Origin: Brevibacillus invocatus
Lineage (GTDB): Bacteria; Bacillota; Bacilli; Brevibacillales; Brevibacillaceae
Direction of reading: 5' to 3'
Length of the DNA stretch: 64,000 bases
Assembly: GCF_003710915.1 (NCBI RefSeq)
Contig: NZ_RHHR01000013.1
Coordinates: 62,001 to 126,000 of the forward strand
Part shown: piece by piece, positions 43,110 through 51,935 of the stretch
Layout: each line of letters starts with the position of its first letter
Position numbering within the stretch: the first letter of the stretch is position 1
The notes under the pieces: generated by a model
Databases searched by the model: none
What the model was told of the DNA's origin: nothing
Seen by the model: only the letters and a program-made list of their open reading frames with translations
Translations under genes and position numbers: made by a program

Positions 43110-43460
43110 TTATTTTTCTTCTTCCAATTGACTGATTGTTTCTTCTGTCTCGGCTTCTGGATTCCAGTAGTCGAGCACCTTTCCTTGCAGGACTTTTCCC
43201 TCGATGAACTTCACTTGCTGCTCGCTAAAATCAGCGGTCCACTCAATGCCAAGCTCCTTGGCCAAACGCACTACTGTCAACAATTCTGACCAAGCGACAT
43301 AGCGTTTATACCAGAAAAATTGAGGCTGCTCGTTCATGTATGGGTAGAGATCATCAAAATCGGTGTGTTTACAGTCGAGAGCTCGCTCAAAATTCACCTT
43401 GGCTCGTCGTAATTGCTCCATGAAAAATGGGGGTAAATCTGTTTTTGCGAAGTCAGACAT
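43110..43460 (-). CDS. Hypothetical protein, 116 aa
   Basis: A soluble, mostly helical, Trp/Tyr-rich protein (LYPYMNEQPQFFWYKRYVAW) with an acidic tail (EAETEETISQLEEEK). No signal peptide or known motif. ATG 43460 has a GGAGGGAAAG site. It is monocistronic between def and the class A PBP. Confidence 0.75.
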   Translation of the reverse strand: MSDFAKTDLPPFFMEQLRRAKVNFERALDCKHTDFDDLYPYMNEQPQFFWYKRYVAWSELLTVVRLAKELGIEWTADFSEQQVKFIEGKVLQGKVLDYWNPEAETEETISQLEEEK

Positions 43461-43559
43461 AGACTTTCCCTCCTGTCTCCCGATTTATAGGTATTGTACC
43501 ACGCCAAGAAAGATGTGCAAATAGCTGAAAGTGTTTGCTTACCTTATCTATTCAATTCA

Positions 43560-46094
43560 TCAGCCGTGTGTGTCATTGGACTGAGTTTCTTCTGTCGGTG
43601 GTGGCGGAAGCTCAATACCTGGCGAAGTTGTACCAGGATCAGGCGTGAAGATGTCTGGCGGCGTCACGGGTATTTCTCCTGAATTCTCACCATTCCCAGA
43701 ATTTCCTCCATTCCCGTTGTTTCCATTATTTCCATTATTGCCATGGTTCCCTGCGTTTCCTGGAAATCCACCACCTGGCTGCTCAGAAGTTCCTCCATCC
43801 GACCAGTCTCCCGGCTGCTGTCCGTCTCCCTCGATCGGGAATTCCGTACCATCCTCGTGGTGCTGTTCCGCTCCCTCAAACAGCTTTTCCAGCTCCTTGG
43901 TGTTCACATCGACCATTTTGGAAGGTGTTTTTTCCTCTCCATCCGCTGTTTTCGGCACTACCATATACTGGTACAAGGTCGTGCTGTCTAACACGTCAAC
44001 GTATTGGCTTTCTGCCAGATCTTTTGCGATCAGGACGCGTTCGCCGCTTGGCTTGATGCGATACACATCATACGTGTAATCCGGCAGACCGCCAATCCAG
44101 CTCAGTACGACGACCACTTTGTCATTATCCAGCGTCATATCTGCGGCCAAATCAATCGGAGGTACGGTCTCTTCCTCCTCCTCCTGACCACGCAAGCCAG
44201 CAGGTTGAACGAACTGCCCGGACTTGACGCCTTTCAATCCTTCTCCAAGCACTTTGGAGAACATACCCGCCGTCATGCTGCTTCCCTGGGTCATCAAATG
44301 CTGTTTGTCCTCAGGCTCAAAGCCCATCCAGACTGCGGCCACGTACTCAGGCGTATAGCCGACGAACCAGGCGTCCTTATTCACATTGCTGCCGCCTGCC
44401 ATCGATTGTGTCGTACCTGTTTTTCCTGCTACAGGACGACCAGAAATGCGTGCAGCCTTACCCGTACCTTCTTGCACGGCTCGTTCCAGCATGGTGTGCA
44501 CTTCCCAGGATGCTTCCGGCTTCAGCACATTCGTCTGCTTCACTTCATGGACATGCGCTACGCCGAGGCTCCTGTTTTCGATCTTGCTGATGGAAAATGC
44601 CTCGGAGACAACGCCGCCATTGGCAAATGCCGTATACGCCTGAGCCATCTTCAATGGAGACGTCCCTTTGTCCAAACCACCCAGTGCGATCGCCAGATTT
44701 CGGTCCTCAGGCGAGAGATCAATTCCGAAATTCTTCAGGTACTTCAAGCTTTCGCCTACGCCAATCTCGTTCAACAGCCATACAGCAGGTACGTTGAGTG
44801 AGTCAATCAAGGCGCGGTTCATGCTAACGGAATCACTGTACTTGTTGTTGTAGTTGCGTGGCTCATAGCCGTTGAAGCTCTGCTTCTTGTTGCTCAGCGA
44901 GGAATTTCTCCCCCATTTCTTGCTGTTCAAATCAATCGCCGGCGCAAAAACAGCCAGAGGCTTGAAGGTAGATCCCGGCTGACGCTGCATTTGTGTCGCG
45001 TAGTTAAAACCCTTGGCTACGTAGTTGCGGCCACCGATCATGCCAGCGATTCCGCCGTTTTTGGAGTCGACCACGATCATCGCGGATTCGACACCACGCT
45101 GTGCGCCGTCTTTCGGAAAGTTTTTCGGATTGCTGTACTGGTTTACCATCGCGTCCTGCATATTGGAATCAAGCGTGGTGTAAACGTACCAGCCTCCGCG
45201 ATACAGCTCTTCTTCTGTCACATCGTACTTGGCTTCCGCTTCACGAAATACGTAATCAATGAACGCACGATTGCCTTTTTTAAATCCACTTTCTGAAGTC
45301 ACTTTTGTCTCCTCAGGCAGTGGCTCGGCTTGTGCTTTTTCTTTCTCTTCCAACGTGATATGACCATCTTCGTTCATGAGACGGAGAATCGTATCTCGTC
45401 TTTCTTTTGCCTTTTCCCGGTTTGCGAATGGCGCATACACAGATGGTGCCTTTGGAATAGCTGCAAGCATGGCCGCTTCCGAAATGGTCAGATCGGAGGG
45501 CTTTTTATTAAAGTACACTCTCGCTGCATCTCCAACACCATAGACGCCTTCACCAAAGTAAATCTGGTTCAAGTACATCTCGACAATCTGATCCTTGGAG
45601 TAGTTGCGTTCAAGTGCGACCGCAATACTCATTTCCTTGGTTTTTCTCCAAAAGGTTTTCTCTGCAGAGAGAAATACTCGTCTCGCCAACTGCTGCGTAA
45701 TGGTGCTGCCACCCTCTGCTAATGATCCTTTTTTAATGTCATTCACAATCGCTCCACCGATCCTGACCACATCAATACCTTTGTGCTCATAAAAGCGCTT
45801 ATCCTCTACAGACAGTAGAGCGTCGATCAGCATCGGTGAAATTTCATTGAAGGGTGTGTAATCACTATTTTTTTGCCTTACTAAACTCATGATTTTTTTA
45901 CCGTTTTTATCGAAAATAATAGATGGTTCTGTCTTCAAAGCATCTAGTTTTGTAGTATCGATCATCTTTTCTCCTGCATACAACAGGGAGAAGTAACCCC
46001 CAATAACGCTGAGGATTAAAAAGATGACAAAAGAAACGGTAAACATCAGCAGTTTATTTTTCTTTTTGACCCGTTTCTTAGCCTTTGTTGCCAT
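43560..46094 (-). CDS. Class A penicillin-binding protein (PBP1A type)
   Basis: From ATG 46094 (AGGAGG site) the protein has 844 residues. A Lys-rich cytoplasmic start precedes one helix (14-36). The glycosyltransferase (GT51) domain has the catalytic E97 in LLSVEDKRFYEHKG and GGSTITQQLARR. The transpeptidase domain has GSTFK (serine near 376), SLN and GKTGTTQ near 556. A fibronectin-III-like domain follows (about 660-750), then a tail of about 90 residues rich in Asn and Gly (repeated GNNGN units) and ending in Pro/Thr. It polymerises and crosslinks peptidoglycan. The tail may span the wall; similar tails occur in Bacillus PonA. Confidence 0.94.
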   Translation of the reverse strand: MATKAKKRVKKKNKLLMFTVSFVIFLILSVIGGYFSLLYAGEKMIDTTKLDALKTEPSIIFDKNGKKIMSLVRQKNSDYTPFNEISPMLIDALLSVEDKRFYEHKGIDVVRIGGAIVNDIKKGSLAEGGSTITQQLARRVFLSAEKTFWRKTKEMSIAVALERNYSKDQIVEMYLNQIYFGEGVYGVGDAARVYFNKKPSDLTISEAAMLAAIPKAPSVYAPFANREKAKERRDTILRLMNEDGHITLEEKEKAQAEPLPEETKVTSESGFKKGNRAFIDYVFREAEAKYDVTEEELYRGGWYVYTTLDSNMQDAMVNQYSNPKNFPKDGAQRGVESAMIVVDSKNGGIAGMIGGRNYVAKGFNYATQMQRQPGSTFKPLAVFAPAIDLNSKKWGRNSSLSNKKQSFNGYEPRNYNNKYSDSVSMNRALIDSLNVPAVWLLNEIGVGESLKYLKNFGIDLSPEDRNLAIALGGLDKGTSPLKMAQAYTAFANGGVVSEAFSISKIENRSLGVAHVHEVKQTNVLKPEASWEVHTMLERAVQEGTGKAARISGRPVAGKTGTTQSMAGGSNVNKDAWFVGYTPEYVAAVWMGFEPEDKQHLMTQGSSMTAGMFSKVLGEGLKGVKSGQFVQPAGLRGQEEEEETVPPIDLAADMTLDNDKVVVVLSWIGGLPDYTYDVYRIKPSGERVLIAKDLAESQYVDVLDSTTLYQYMVVPKTADGEEKTPSKMVDVNTKELEKLFEGAEQHHEDGTEFPIEGDGQQPGDWSDGGTSEQPGGGFPGNAGNHGNNGNNGNNGNGGNSGNGENSGEIPVTPPDIFTPDPGTTSPGIELPPPPTEETQSNDTHG

Positions 46095-46124
46095 AACTGA
46101 CCTCCTAGTTCGTGATCTCACACA

Positions 46125-46130
46125 ATTATA
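46125..46130 (-). promoter_or_regulatory. Probable -10 element of the PBP1A gene
   Basis: A perfect TATAAT on the minus strand about 30 bp before the start; the -35 match (AACTTT) is poor. Confidence 0.4.
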
Positions 46131-46247
46131 GACGAAAACAAATAAAAAAAGTTTCCTGCCTAGGTATTGGTGTAAATTCTCAGCTGTTCTCTCTTTGTTG
46201 TATTCTTCATCTTTATAGGAGAGGTTCGCCATTTTTGTTAGTAACGG

Positions 46248-46297
46248 AAAAAACGGAGCGGCTACAACTCGGTATCACACCGAGTTGTAGCCGCTCC
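46248..46297 (-). terminator. Transketolase terminator
   Basis: A 19-bp perfect stem (GGAGCGGCTACAACTCGGT and complement, ATCAC loop) followed by six T on minus, 18 bp after the stop. Confidence 0.93.
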
Positions 46298-46314
46298 TTT
46301 AATGTTGTCATTCC

Positions 46315-48321
46315 TTATTTCAACAGTTTTTCCGCTTCAGCTACTACATTGTCCACGGTAAAACCGTACTCTTTCATGATTCTATCACCTGGTGCAGAAG
46401 CGCCGAACTGGTTGATGCCGAGCACTTTGCCGCCATCGCCCGCATAACGCTCCCAGCCGAATGGAGAACCCATTTCAACTGCAAGACGCGCTTTGACCTC
46501 AGGAGGCAGAACCTCATCACGATACTCCTTGGTTTGGCTCTCGAACAGATTCCAGCTAGGCATGGAGACGACGCGCGCCTCGATTCCTTTTGCAAGCAGC
46601 GCTTCACGAGCCTGCATCACCAACGAAACCTCCGAACCGGTTGCAATCAGGATCAGCTGAGGCTTGCCGCTTGGCGCATCTGCCAGGACGTAAGCGCCCT
46701 TGCTCACACCTTCAGCCGCTTTCTCGATGCTTTCTGCATGCACAGGCAGGTTTTGGCGAGTCAAAACCAGAACGACAGGCTCATCGGTACGGGAAATGGC
46801 GTATTTCCAAGCCTCGTTGGTCTCTGCCGCGTCAGCCGGACGCAGAATGGTCAGACCTGGCATGGCACGCAGGGATGCCAGCTGTTCGATCGGCTCATGA
46901 GTAGGTCCATCTTCCCCTACCGCAATGGAGTCATGCGTAAACACGTAAACGACTGGCTGTTTCATCAGAGCGGAGAGACGGATTGCAGGACGCAGGTAGT
47001 CGGAGAAGACGAAGAACGTTCCGCCGTATACTTTTACTCCACCGTGCAGGGCCATACCGTTCAATGCAGCACCCATCGCGAATTCACGTACACCAAACCA
47101 AATGTTGCGTCCTTCAAAGCTGCCAGGCAGGAAATTGCCGCCTTCTTTAATCAGCGTGTTGTTGGAGCTTGCCAGGTCAGCAGAACCACCCAGGAAGAAC
47201 GGAACTGTTTTTGCCAGTGCGTTGATCGCGTTTCCGGAAGCTGCCCGTGTCGCCAGCTTCGCTCCTGCTTCGTACGCAGGCAGTTGCTGATCCCAACCAG
47301 CAGGCAGCTTGCCGTCTACTGCCATTTGGAACTGCTCTGCCAGCTCTGGATAAGCCTTTGCGTAGTCAGCAAACAGTTCTGCCCATGCCGCTTCCGCCTT
47401 TTTACCAGCTTCAGCCAAATCGCTGTAGAAAGAAGCTACATCTTCTGGCACATGGAAATCCGTATCATGGTTCCATTCATAGTTCTGTTTGGCCAGCTTT
47501 GCTTCGTCCTTGCCCAAAGGAGAGCCGTGGGAAGCACTGGAGCCTGCTTTGTTCGGACTTCCGAAGCCAATGATGGTCTTTACCTCAATCAGGGTTGGAC
47601 GATCCAAATCCTGTTTCGCTTCAGCGATTGCCGCTTCGATTGCACCCAGATCATTGCCATCCTCGACACGCAGGTACTGCCAGCCATAAGCCTCGTAGCG
47701 CCCGGCCACATTTTCCGAGAAGGAACGAGACAGCTCTCCATCCAGCGAAATATCATTGGAATCGTACAGGACAACCAGCTTGCCCAGCTTCAGATGTGCC
47801 GCCAGGGAAGAAGCTTCGCTGGCCACACCTTCCATCAAATCGCCATCGCCGCAAATCACGTAGGTATAGTGGTTGACGAGGTCAAACTTGTCCCGGTTGT
47901 AGGTGGCAGCCAGATGCTTTTCAGCCATTGCCATCCCGACAGCCATTGCAATCCCTTGACCCAAAGGACCTGTCGTCGCATCTACGCCTGCTGTATGACC
48001 GAACTCCGGATGCCCCGGTGTTTTGCTTCCCCATTGACGGAAGTTATGGAGGTCTTCCAGTGAAACATCATATTTCATCAGGTGCAACATCGAGTATAAT
48101 AGCATAGAGCCATGTCCAGCCGAGAGCACGAAGCGGTCACGGTCGAACCAACTCGGATTGCTTGGATTTACTTTCATAAAGCGGCTCCACAAGACATGCG
48201 CCATAGGAGCAGCGCCCATCGGCATTCCCGGATGACCGGAGTTTGCCTTTTCGATGGCGTCAATGGCCAGCGTGCGGATTGTATTAATGGAAAGCTGATC
48301 AACAGTTGATTGCTGAGTCAT
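46315..48321 (-). CDS. tkt: Transketolase
   Basis: From ATG 48321 the protein has 668 residues, the usual length. It moves two-carbon units in the pentose-phosphate pathway using thiamine diphosphate. [43 protein letters not shown] (cofactor motif GDG...N-type) and [20 protein letters not shown] are family signatures. An in-frame ATG at 48369 lies before the GGGAGG site and is unlikely. Codon bias is strong, which explains the long antisense frames. Confidence 0.96.
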   Translation of the reverse strand: MTQQSTVDQLSINTIRTLAIDAIEKANSGHPGMPMGAAPMAHVLWSRFMKVNPSNPSWFDRDRFVLSAGHGSMLLYSMLHLMKYDVSLEDLHNFRQWGSKTPGHPEFGHTAGVDATTGPLGQGIAMAVGMAMAEKHLAATYNRDKFDLVNHYTYVICGDGDLMEGVASEASSLAAHLKLGKLVVLYDSNDISLDGELSRSFSENVAGRYEAYGWQYLRVEDGNDLGAIEAAIAEAKQDLDRPTLIEVKTIIGFGSPNKAGSSASHGSPLGKDEAKLAKQNYEWNHDTDFHVPEDVASFYSDLAEAGKKAEAAWAELFADYAKAYPELAEQFQMAVDGKLPAGWDQQLPAYEAGAKLATRAASGNAINALAKTVPFFLGGSADLASSNNTLIKEGGNFLPGSFEGRNIWFGVREFAMGAALNGMALHGGVKVYGGTFFVFSDYLRPAIRLSALMKQPVVYVFTHDSIAVGEDGPTHEPIEQLASLRAMPGLTILRPADAAETNEAWKYAISRTDEPVVLVLTRQNLPVHAESIEKAAEGVSKGAYVLADAPSGKPQLILIATGSEVSLVMQAREALLAKGIEARVVSMPSWNLFESQTKEYRDEVLPPEVKARLAVEMGSPFGWERYAGDGGKVLGINQFGASAPGDRIMKEYGFTVDNVVAEAEKLLK

Positions 48322-48378
48322 CTTACACGATCCTCCCTGTGTGTACTTGTAAAATTCGGGTAATAACATGACTGTCCA

Positions 48379-48387
48379 ATTATAGCA
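48379..48387 (-). promoter_or_regulatory. Extended -10 promoter of tkt
   Basis: TGCTATAAT (TGn-TATAAT) on the minus strand, 58 bp before the start codon; the -35 element is weak, as allowed with an extended -10. Confidence 0.55.
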
Positions 48388-48440
48388 CAGTTGCTAGCTA
48401 CAATCATGCAACGAAAAGAAAAAGGAGGGTAATCTCTTAC

Positions 48441-48602
48441 ATGTCTCCTACGCTTTCCTTAATCATCGGAATTGTTCTGGCTTTGGCCGGATTTGGCATG
48501 ATGATTTTTGCATTCTCCAGCTCGCCCATGTTCAAAAAAAATCGGGTAAAGCTGCGAAAACAACGTACGGAACAAAATCAATCTCGACGTGAAGAAGCCT
48601 AG
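48441..48602 (+). CDS. Small single-span membrane protein, 53 aa
   Basis: ATG 48441 is preceded by AAAGGAGGG (11-bp spacing). The peptide has one hydrophobic helix (about 6-27, LIIGIVLALAGFGMMIFAF) and a strongly basic, Gln-rich tail (FKKNRVKLRKQRTEQNQ). It is too short for usual ORF calls. It ends 13 bp before the Nudix gene and probably shares its transcript. Function unknown; the topology (N-out, basic C-in) is inferred from charge. Confidence 0.7.
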   Translation: MSPTLSLIIGIVLALAGFGMMIFAFSSSPMFKKNRVKLRKQRTEQNQSRREEA

Positions 48603-48615
48603 AGGAGCCTAAAGT

Positions 48616-49056
48616 ATGGGGAAAAAATGGTTTACCATGCCTGTTGCCGTTCATCTTTTTCTCGTAAAGGGGACGGAGATTCTTTTGCTGCGCAGATACA
48701 ACACCGGCTACGAAGACGGCAATTACAGTGTTCCCGCCGGACATATGGACGGTGGAGAAGAAGTCAAGCACGCCGCCATTCGCGAAGCGCGTGAAGAGTG
48801 CGGAATCGTGGTCCGAGAAGAAGACCTGCAAATCGTTGGGGTCATGCATCGGCACTCATCTGACGAGCGAATTGACTTTTTTCTCGCTGCATCGTCCTGG
48901 TCGGGTGAAATCGTCAACACCGAGCCTGACAAGTGCGACGAGCTCATCTGGGTGGACATGCAGAAATTGCCTGCGAATATGATTCCCTATATTCGTCAAG
49001 CTATTAGCAACTATCAACAGGGAACCTGGTTTGACAGCTTTGGCTGGAAGGAATAA
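48616..49056 (+). CDS. Nudix hydrolase
   Basis: The protein has 146 residues with a complete Nudix box, GHMDGGEEVKHAAIREAREECG, whose REAREE glutamates bind magnesium. Members hydrolyse nucleoside diphosphates linked to another group; the substrate here cannot be told. A GAGGAG site precedes ATG 48616. It follows the 53-aa membrane protein and is closed by a strong terminator. Confidence 0.92.
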   Translation: MGKKWFTMPVAVHLFLVKGTEILLLRRYNTGYEDGNYSVPAGHMDGGEEVKHAAIREAREECGIVVREEDLQIVGVMHRHSSDERIDFFLAASSWSGEIVNTEPDKCDELIWVDMQKLPANMIPYIRQAISNYQQGTWFDSFGWKE

Positions 49057-49062
49057 ATAAAG

Positions 49063-49110
49063 ACACCCCAAACAGCCGTAGCGACTTCTGCGGCTGTTTG
49101 GGGTGTTCTT
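49063..49110. terminator. Terminator between the Nudix gene and yqgQ
   Basis: A 16-bp perfect stem (ACACCCCAAACAGCCG and complement); T-rich on both exits. Confidence 0.85.
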
Positions 49111-49126
49111 CGTATTATTCTATGCT

Positions 49127-49327
49127 TTAACGCTGTAAGCGTCTTCTGTTTTTGACTGCCGCAAGAGCCTCCATAAACTCTTCCTTATCAATGACATTCA
49201 GCTCGTAAAGCTCACGAATTTCATCCTCGAGCAGCAGCAAATCCCCCTCGGGATCACCCGTGTACACATGCAAACGGAATCGCTGCAGAAACGCATTTAA
49301 ATCGAAGTCGTTCGGGCCAGTTTTCAT
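49127..49327 (-). CDS. yqgQ: YqgQ family protein (DUF910)
   Basis: A 66-residue helical protein. YTGDPEGDLLLLEDEIRELYE and NVIDKEEFMEAL match the YqgQ family, which in Bacillus lies near the glucokinase gene. Function is not established; a nucleic-acid-binding role has been suggested from its structure. It overlaps the upstream gene by 4 bp. Confidence 0.85.
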   Translation of the reverse strand: MKTGPNDFDLNAFLQRFRLHVYTGDPEGDLLLLEDEIRELYELNVIDKEEFMEALAAVKNRRRLQR

Positions 49328-49722
49328 TCGGATCCCTCCAGATCGATTTCCATCCTCGCGAGGACGGCATCGTAGTCAAACTCGACGGCAAAGCCGGTAA
49401 TTACGACGATCTTCGCATGTGGATACGTTTCTTGCCAAGCTTTTTCCTCATCCGGTCGTAATCCGACGATGTACAAAGGATCAGCAGATAACAGTGGGTC
49501 TTCCATGCATTGTCGTATAAACGCATGGCATCTGTCCTGTTCCTGCGCAGCATTCAGGACTAGCACCGCCCTTTTCACTTCTCCTGATTTCCGTTGCTCT
49601 GCCAGCATCTCAAATGTCTTGGCCGTCGGCACCACCGCATTCACTTCAGGGAAACGGTCGAGCATCTCATCCAGCCAATCATCCTCATGCCAGGCTAGGT
49701 AGTACATCATCGCAGTAGACAT
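49324..49722 (-). CDS. Hypothetical protein coupled to yqgQ, 132 aa
   Basis: ATG 49722 follows GAGGAG; the frame is open to 49785 but that part lacks a ribosome-binding site and covers the promoter. The protein is acidic and soluble, with alternating strands and helices (AVLVLNAAQEQD, PLYIVGLRPDEEKAW, AKIVVITGFAVEF) suggesting a small Rossmann-like fold. No family recognised. Its stop overlaps the yqgQ start as ATGA. Confidence 0.78.
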   Translation of the reverse strand: MSTAMMYYLAWHEDDWLDEMLDRFPEVNAVVPTAKTFEMLAEQRKSGEVKRAVLVLNAAQEQDRCHAFIRQCMEDPLLSADPLYIVGLRPDEEKAWQETYPHAKIVVITGFAVEFDYDAVLARMEIDLEGSE

Positions 49723-49783
49723 GGTTCCAAACTCCTCATGAAAAGATACTAGAAATGAAAAAATCGCTTCGACTTTCTCGTAC

Positions 49784-49792
49784 ATTATAGCA
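49784..49792 (-). promoter_or_regulatory. Extended -10 promoter of the yqgQ operon
   Basis: TGCTATAAT on the minus strand, 62 bp before the start codon; the same extended form as at tkt. Confidence 0.5.
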
Positions 49793-49930
49793 CGTACTGG
49801 TGCACATGCCCATTGTGTAGCTTGACTTCGCTGAATCCTTCACGTAAGGTAAAAAAAGCTAACAATTGAAGGGTTTAATGAAGAACGAAATCAAAAAAAT
49901 GATAATGAAGCCTTCTACATACAAAGAGGG

Positions 49931-49948
49931 CTTACGTTGAAACGTAAG
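49931..49948. promoter_or_regulatory. Operator-like perfect dyad upstream of the MFS gene
   Basis: CTTACGTT-ga-AACGTAAG, an 18-bp perfect inverted repeat ending 32 bp before the GTG start. CTTACGT/ACGTAAG half-sites are common for MerR-family regulators of drug exporters. No regulator gene is adjacent. Confidence 0.6.
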
Positions 49949-49980
49949 TACAAGATATATTGTGGAAAGAGGTATTTTCT

Positions 49981-51150
49981 GTGAATAAGAAGCACCTTGC
50001 CCTCCTGTTCTTGATTGCATTTCTCACCATGTTGGGCTTTGGCATTATTATCCCCATTATGCCGTTTTTTGCGGAAAAGCTTGGGGCATCCTCCTTTGAT
50101 CTCGGCATTCTTTTCGCAAGCTTCAACATCATGCAGTTTATTTTTGCGCCGATTTGGGGTTCCCTTTCAGACCGAATTGGGCGCAAGCCACTCGTTTCAT
50201 TCGGCCTGTTAGGCTTTGCCATCACGTTTATCCTGTTTGGTTTGGCAGAGAGTTATACAGAGATGCTCATCTATCGCATTCTCGGAGGCATCGTTTCCGC
50301 TGCATCCCTTCCGACCGTCCATGCCATGGTTGCTGATCTGTTTCCGCCCAAGGAACGCGCCAAGGGAATGGGGATCGTCGGCGCAGGGATTGGCTTGAGC
50401 TTTGTATTTGGTCCGGTAATCGGCGGATTGTTGAGTGGTTACGGCGTAGCGGTTCCGTTCTTTGTCTCGGGCGGAGTTGCGTTGCTCACGTTTTTTGTTA
50501 TTTTGTTTGCCTTGCCCGAGAGCTTGCCCAAGGAAAAACGGAGCCATGCCCAAAAAAGGTCGGCCCCAAATCCGTTTAACGCACTTTTTGGCCCTCTCGC
50601 CTTGCTGTACACCATTTTATTTGTCGTCTCGTTTGCCTTTTCCGGTTTGGAGACAACCTTCGCGTTGTACATCAGCGATTTGTACGGCTTTAATTCCCGT
50701 GATCTCGGCTACATGTTTCTCATCATGGGAATCATTGCTGCCTTTGTACAAGGCGGCATGATTGGCAAGATGGTCAATCGTTGGGGTGAAGGCAAAGTGC
50801 TGTTCATCGGCATGTGCCTTTACGGAATCGGCTTTTTCACGATTCCCGTTTCCGGCAACTTCTGGGCATTTTCGCTCATTCTCGCGTTGTTTGGGGCTGG
50901 ACAAGGCATGATCCGGGCTACTGCCAATGCAATGATCACACAGCGCACCACGCTTGGCCAAGGGGTCACCACCGGTGCGATCAGTTCAATGGACAGCTTG
51001 GGACGCATTCTGGGCCCGTTGGCTGGAGGCGCAGTCTACCAGTTCACGGCGAGCGGTCCGTTCATCCTGGGTGGTGTTCTGATGGTAATTGTGCTGTTCT
51101 GGTTCCACAGTCGCCATCAACGATTGCCCGAGCCTAGTGTGGAAGCCTAG
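49981..51150 (+). CDS. MFS drug efflux transporter (TetA-like DHA1)
   Basis: From GTG 49981 (GAGG eight bases upstream) the protein has 389 residues and twelve predicted helices. Motif A (GSLSDRIGRKPLV) lies between helices 2 and 3, motif C (GAGIGLSFVFGPVIGG) in helix 5 marks an antiporter, and FFAEKLGASSFDLGILFAS is typical of DHA1 exporters. It should expel a drug or metabolite in exchange for protons. Substrate not deducible. The perfect dyad in its promoter suggests inducible control. Confidence 0.9.
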   Translation: MNKKHLALLFLIAFLTMLGFGIIIPIMPFFAEKLGASSFDLGILFASFNIMQFIFAPIWGSLSDRIGRKPLVSFGLLGFAITFILFGLAESYTEMLIYRILGGIVSAASLPTVHAMVADLFPPKERAKGMGIVGAGIGLSFVFGPVIGGLLSGYGVAVPFFVSGGVALLTFFVILFALPESLPKEKRSHAQKRSAPNPFNALFGPLALLYTILFVVSFAFSGLETTFALYISDLYGFNSRDLGYMFLIMGIIAAFVQGGMIGKMVNRWGEGKVLFIGMCLYGIGFFTIPVSGNFWAFSLILALFGAGQGMIRATANAMITQRTTLGQGVTTGAISSMDSLGRILGPLAGGAVYQFTASGPFILGGVLMVIVLFWFHSRHQRLPEPSVEA

Positions 51151-51297
51151 TTTTGGAACATTCTTCACCGCTTGCAAGTCAGCTATCTCGCTCAGGGATA
51201 GCTGATTTTTTTGAACACGAGCTACTCGAACAACATTCCCTTGCCCGCCTTGTTCCTGCTTGGTAAAATGACCAAAATAACGGGAGGAGTGCGAAGG

Positions 51298-51854
51298 ATG
51301 ATTCGATATCCAGTCACCTTCAGCATTCCTCACAGCTTTATCAGAAGGAGTGGAACTTTGCGAATCCATCGCCTTGTGTCTTTCACTTGACCGAACCTAC
51401 TTTGTGGAAAACGGTCACCCAAACCGAGGTACATATGCAGGGGCGACTGCTCGGTGGCTGCATCGATGTCATCCGTCATCTGGTCGGCACACCGTATGGG
51501 GATTTGAAGCATTTTCAAAAGCATTTTCTCCGAGACGAACCCATCCTCTGGTATTTCGAGAATTGTGAGCTGAAAACGGCCGATCTGCGCCGATCGCTCG
51601 TGCAGTTGAAATTGGCTGGCTGGTTTGATCACTGTTCGGGTATATTGTTCGGGCGTAGTCCCGCCAATCAGCCTGTTCAGGATTACACCGCGGAAGATGT
51701 GTACCATGATCTTTCCGCAGAGCTCCACATTCCGATCGTTTACGATATCGATTGTGGCCATGTCCCGCCGCAAGTGACCTTGATTAATGGCGCCTTTGCT
51801 GAAGTAACCGTGAAGGAAAACAAAGGAACGATTCGGCAAACCTTTCTCCCGTAG
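51298..51854 (+). pseudogene. S66 family LD-carboxypeptidase remnant (internally deleted, frameshifted)
   Basis: GGGAGGAGTGCGAAGG precedes ATG 51298, which starts MIRYPVTFSIPHSF and stops at 51388. In the next frame an S66 (MccF/LdcA-like) C-terminal domain is intact from about 51330: EWNFANPSPCVFHLTEPTLWK, then LLGGCIDVIRHLVGTPYGD, PILWYFENCE, ILFGRS and VYDIDCGHVPPQ, with the catalytic Glu and His. Full-length members are about 300-340 residues; here about half, including the nucleophile serine region, is missing. The simplest reading is an internal deletion that joined the two ends out of frame. Confidence 0.8.
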
Positions 51855-51874
51855 GAAAACGAGTATTCATAGGT

Positions 51875-51917
51875 AAAAAGGCTAGAAAAGCAGATTTCTG
51901 CTTCTCTAGCCTTGGTT
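51875..51917. terminator. Bidirectional terminator
   Basis: GGCTAGA-a-AAGCAGA and its complement form a long stem; the minus exit is TTTTT, serving the OppA-like gene. Confidence 0.85.
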
Positions 51918-51935
51918 TATTGAAGATAAAATAAT

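Noticed and set aside
46534-48063. 509-codon plus-strand open frame over tkt
   Set aside because: Antisense to transketolase; same codon-bias effect, and the translation is Cys/His/Arg-rich nonsense.
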